Part shown: positions 61,100-64,000 of the stretch, piece after piece
How the letters are laid out: every line of letters begins with the position of its first letter
Numbering within the stretch: the stretch's first letter is position 1
From: Flavobacterium sp.
GTDB taxonomy: Bacteria > Bacteroidota > Bacteroidia > Flavobacteriales > Flavobacteriaceae
DNA: 64,000 bases
Assembly: GCF_027484205.1 (NCBI RefSeq)
Contig: NZ_JAIXUB010000019.1
Coordinates: 62,001 to 126,000 of the forward strand
Direction of reading: 5' to 3'
Translations under genes and position numbers: made by a program
The notes under the pieces: model-generated
The model's input: the letters and a program-made list of their open reading frames with translations, nothing else
What the model was told of the DNA's origin: nothing
The model's database searches: none

Positions 61100-62014
61100 T
61101 TAAGTTTTTCTTATTTTAGTTGTCGCTTTCGCTTTTTCTAATTCTAATCTTGCTTTTTCAAGTTCTTCTTTGGCTTTAACCATTTCCTCTTTTGCTTTTT
61201 GCATTTCTTCTTTTGTTTTTTTTAAATCTCCATCTTCTTTAGAACTTCCAAAAGACGACTTCATTTCTTCCATTTGTTTTTTAAAGTTTTCTAACCCTTC
61301 ATTACTGCGGAAATCAAATTGTTTTTCGCCTAAGTTATTTCCAAAACCATCAGAAAATTCAAATTTATTGTTCTTTTTGATTTCTTCAATTTCTTCAGTA
61401 GAATAATCGTCAGCACCTTCAATAACTACACCATCTTCTATTACTAAAGGTTTTCTTCCATCTTTTTGAATTTGGATGCGAGATTTAGATTTACTTAATC
61501 CATCACCATCATTAGGAAAAGTAAAACTATACGATTGAGAATTTTTGTCTCCACCAAAGTTGAAACGTTTCATAAGTTCATCTGCACCAGCAAAACCACC
61601 CATCATAGGATTTCCGGCAAAGAAGTCGTTCCCATTTGAAGGTTCACCAAAACCTACGGTATCACCTTGTTTAAAAAACTTGATTGTTGCAATTGGATTA
61701 GTGTTGTCCAATTCCATTTTGCCTTTATTTCCTTTTCTATCGGAATATTCTACTTTAATTGCCGTAATCTCCTCTTTACTATTGCGTTTTACACCTGAAT
61801 ATTTGATAGTAATCCCTTTTTCACCCAAAGCTTTAATATCATCTTTCATTTCGCTTTCAGGAGTATTCTTGTTCCAAGTCATTACAATGTCATCACTATT
61901 GGCTTGATTATTCCAAGAAAACGGATTTTGTTGTGCAAAAGTTGCGTTGTGAGTAAAAAGAAACGTAACTAAAACAGGAAGCACAAAAGCAAAGTTTCTA
62001 AATTGTGTTTTCAT
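61100..62014 (-). CDS. Secreted protein sharing a domain with the upstream BlaR1-like protein; C-terminal coiled coil
   Basis: 304 residues. Signal peptide MKTQFRNFAFVLPVLVTFLF plus THNATFA. Residues 52-99 (PESEMKDDIKALGEKGITIK, YSGVKRNSKEEITAIKVEYS, DRKGNKG) closely match a segment in the C-terminal, extracytoplasmic part of the BlaR1-like protein next door. A Gly/Asn-rich middle follows (FFAGNPMMGGFAGADELMKR), then a Lys/Glu coiled coil at about 250-300 (KKTKEEMQKAKEEMVKAKEE). It probably acts in the envelope as a partner or ligand of the M56 protein. No enzyme motif is visible. Confidence 0.75.
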   Translation of the reverse strand: MKTQFRNFAFVLPVLVTFLFTHNATFAQQNPFSWNNQANSDDIVMTWNKNTPESEMKDDIKALGEKGITIKYSGVKRNSKEEITAIKVEYSDRKGNKGKMELDNTNPIATIKFFKQGDTVGFGEPSNGNDFFAGNPMMGGFAGADELMKRFNFGGDKNSQSYSFTFPNDGDGLSKSKSRIQIQKDGRKPLVIEDGVVIEGADDYSTEEIEEIKKNNKFEFSDGFGNNLGEKQFDFRSNEGLENFKKQMEEMKSSFGSSKEDGDLKKTKEEMQKAKEEMVKAKEELEKARLELEKAKATTKIRKT

Positions 62015-62130
62015 AAGATTTGTTATTTGATTTATTGATTGATAAAATTCTGAAACAAATTTATAAAGTTGACAATTTCAACGAATATAGATTTACAATT
62101 TTTTAACTTTTTTATGTAAGATTTAGCAAA

Positions 62131-63975
62131 TTACTTAGTAGTAATTACAATTTTCTTGGTTTGTGATCCTGGAGTTTCTTTTCCATTTTCATCATAAACT
62201 CTCACTGATTTTACATTTTGTAAATTCATTTGATTCAAAGTTTCTAATGGATTCGATTTTTGTACTCCATTTACTGTAAGCACTAAACCTTCATCATTTA
62301 ATCGAATTGATGGATAGCGAGGTAATTTTAAAATTTTTTCTGATGGAATGAAAACAATATCATCACCATTATCGTTTGAAAAAATTATTGTTTTTCTCTC
62401 AGACATTTCCTTCGAAATATTAATCTTCTCAAGTGTAGTAACGCCATCGAAAACCATTGCACCATCTTTAGCTTTTTCTCCAAATTTTTTAACGGCTTCT
62501 TCTTCATCATAATACGTAATGGAACCATCACATTTTAAAGTGTAGCCTTTTAATTCATTTTGAAAATATTCTTTACCGTTTATAATGTAAAATCTGTTTT
62601 TTTCTTCATTTATCTCAATTTTATTATAACTGATTTTTTTTCTTCCAACTGGTGGTGTTGGAGGTGGTGGTGGTGGAATTGGATAACCTTTTTGAGAAGT
62701 TATTTTTTTTACTTTAATTTCAGTTCCAAATTGTTTAGAAAGTTTTTCATCAACTTCGAATCCAGATAAATCGTTGGTATCAGAAAACCCAATTTTATCT
62801 TCATCAATTGTGAAATAGATAGGTTCAATAGGTTCGTATCCATCAGTTTCTGAAATTCCTTTATGACCTTTGTGATCGTCAAATTCAATTTTAATAGCCG
62901 TTATTTCACCTTTTGCATTTCGTTTGATTTTTGAAAAGGTATAGTCAATACCGTGTTGTTCTTTTAAAATTCGAGAATCTTCTTTCATTTCTGAGTCAGT
63001 GGCATCTTTGTCGGTCATAGTTTTTACAAGAATTGCTTTTACACTATCAATAACAGTGTTATTTAGTTCCTTTTTAGCTTTTACTTGTTTCTCTTGTGCG
63101 ACAACTTTTATTTGAAATAAAAATACGAAAGCAGTAATTACTGGAAGAATTAACGCATACTTCCAAATGTTTCTTTTGTTGGATTGATTTTTGTTTAACA
63201 TAACGATTCGTTTTTTGATTAATGATTGATAAAAATGATTGGTGATGGATAAGCAGTTTTGATGAGTAACTACCTTTAAAAGTGCCATTTGATAACACTT
63301 TTTGTCTTCTATATTTTGTATTGCTTTGCTATCGGCAATGTATTCTAGATTTTGAATAATAGCTTTTTGATATAACCAAACTAATGGATTGAACCAAAAA
63401 ACAATGGTAAATAATTTTGACACCATAACATCAATAGAGTGCTTTTCTTTGCTGTGAATTGTCTCATGCAATAAGATACTTTTTAGTTCTTCTTGCGAGT
63501 ATAGACTTGAATTAAACACAATATAATTAAAGAATGAGAAAGGCGCTATATCTTGATTTATGTTGATATAAGACAAGTCTTCTTGCTTCTGAATGTTTTG
63601 TTTTCTCAACAGTTTAGCAAGCGAAATCATATCAATAATGACTTTAATAATTAAGATTGTTGCGACAATACCGTAGACAATAAGCAAGATTTGAAGCCAA
63701 TCAATACTTTCCGTTGGAATTGGTGTTGCTTTGTCAATAATTACAGGTAAGTCATTTTTTTTTGTTGCAACAGGTAAAGTAATTTTCGGACTTTCAACGT
63801 AAACAATTTTAGTAATAAAAAATAAAGGCAATAGGATGGAAGCAAATAATCCCGAAAGTAAAAACCAACGATTGCTTGTAAAGAATGTTTCTTTTCGCAA
63901 CAAAAAGTAATAAGCAAGAAAGAAAGTAGCTAACAATCCGCTTGATTTTAATAAGTAAGTTACAATTTCTTCCAT
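62131..63975 (-). CDS. BlaR1/MecR1-type M56 membrane metallopeptidase
   Basis: 614 residues from the ATG at 63975; an ATG at 63996 adds seven residues. Four transmembrane helices surround the M56 zinc-protease domain: ELKSILLHETIHSKEKHSID has HExxH, and NPLVWLYQKAIIQNLEYIAD has the downstream Glu/Asp. After the last helix (near IWKYALILPVITAFVFLFQI) lies a long extracytoplasmic part with a domain shared with the neighbouring secreted protein, a Pro-rich run, and a TonB-plug-like C-terminus. In BlaR1 systems ligand binding triggers cleavage of a BlaI-type repressor, and such a gene would be expected just outside the right edge. Confidence 0.88.
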   Translation of the reverse strand: MEEIVTYLLKSSGLLATFFLAYYFLLRKETFFTSNRWFLLSGLFASILLPLFFITKIVYVESPKITLPVATKKNDLPVIIDKATPIPTESIDWLQILLIVYGIVATILIIKVIIDMISLAKLLRKQNIQKQEDLSYININQDIAPFSFFNYIVFNSSLYSQEELKSILLHETIHSKEKHSIDVMVSKLFTIVFWFNPLVWLYQKAIIQNLEYIADSKAIQNIEDKKCYQMALLKVVTHQNCLSITNHFYQSLIKKRIVMLNKNQSNKRNIWKYALILPVITAFVFLFQIKVVAQEKQVKAKKELNNTVIDSVKAILVKTMTDKDATDSEMKEDSRILKEQHGIDYTFSKIKRNAKGEITAIKIEFDDHKGHKGISETDGYEPIEPIYFTIDEDKIGFSDTNDLSGFEVDEKLSKQFGTEIKVKKITSQKGYPIPPPPPPTPPVGRKKISYNKIEINEEKNRFYIINGKEYFQNELKGYTLKCDGSITYYDEEEAVKKFGEKAKDGAMVFDGVTTLEKINISKEMSERKTIIFSNDNGDDIVFIPSEKILKLPRYPSIRLNDEGLVLTVNGVQKSNPLETLNQMNLQNVKSVRVYDENGKETPGSQTKKIVITTK

Positions 63976-64000
63976 GATTTTTAATGTCAATTTCAATTTC

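Overview
The window is low-GC (roughly one third G+C) chromosomal DNA of a Flavobacterium-like member of the Bacteroidota. Supporting signs are promoters of the TTG...TAnnTTTG type, leaders without Shine-Dalgarno sequences, many secreted proteins whose signal peptides end in Phe/Ala-Gln, a bacillithiol-linked YtxJ protein, a TonB-dependent sugar receptor, BlaR1/M56 proteins and a fumarylacetoacetase. The assignment rests on gene content and signals, not on a database search.

Layout. 1-6.6 kb: small accessory genes (DUF1801, VOC, RhuM, WG-repeat proteins, one broken by a frameshift, a TonB-domain protein, GNAT). 6.6-23.4 kb: mostly housekeeping genes (clpB, an archaemetzincin lipoprotein, ytxJ, a lactonase, fahA/glyA as a divergent pair, a vWA-MoxR pair, guaC-Nudix, an MFS exporter). 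24-31.5 kb: a LacI-regulated sugar locus that looks built for sucrose: a divergent repressor, two operators 21 bp apart, a TonB receptor, a strong hairpin, then a thioredoxin-fold protein, an SUT-like transporter, an (alpha/alpha)6 glycosidase and a fructokinase-type kinase. 31.5-32.2 kb: a small GIY-YIG gene framed by inverted copies of a palindromic repeat.

33-49.2 kb is the outstanding region: a single-strand, tightly packed defence operon. In transcription order it reads hsdR, HamA-like nuclease (DUF1837), HamB-like helicase, hsdS, ABC-type ATPase, HNH nuclease (Septu-like), DUF262-DUF1524 (GmrSD-like), a 75-bp relic of an hsdM 5' end, an IS200-like/RAYT element with repeated hairpins, intact hsdM, a 113-aa unknown protein and a PD-(D/E)XK protein. 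Other defence modules therefore sit between the subunit genes of one type I restriction-modification system.

51-57 kb: an isolated, G+C-richer gene of unknown function, then two divergent operons around three TAGG...CCTA palindromes. One encodes a two-TM SPOR-like protein, a small beta-rich protein and a probable outer-membrane barrel. The other encodes a secreted protein, a 7-TM protein, a histidine kinase without a sensor domain and a NarL-type regulator. I know of no described system with this make-up. 57.7-64 kb: a three-gene membrane cluster, tRNA-Arg(ACG), apt, a 47-aa gene, and a BlaR1-like/partner pair.

Intergenic DNA is rich in several related repeat families: CGCAAAGG/CTTTGTG modules, TGAG...TCGAA palindromes, 125-bp tandem repeats and AACGCGGATGAAACGGAT units. 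One mobile relic was recognised, the RAYT element. No rRNA, CRISPR array, integrase or origin was seen.
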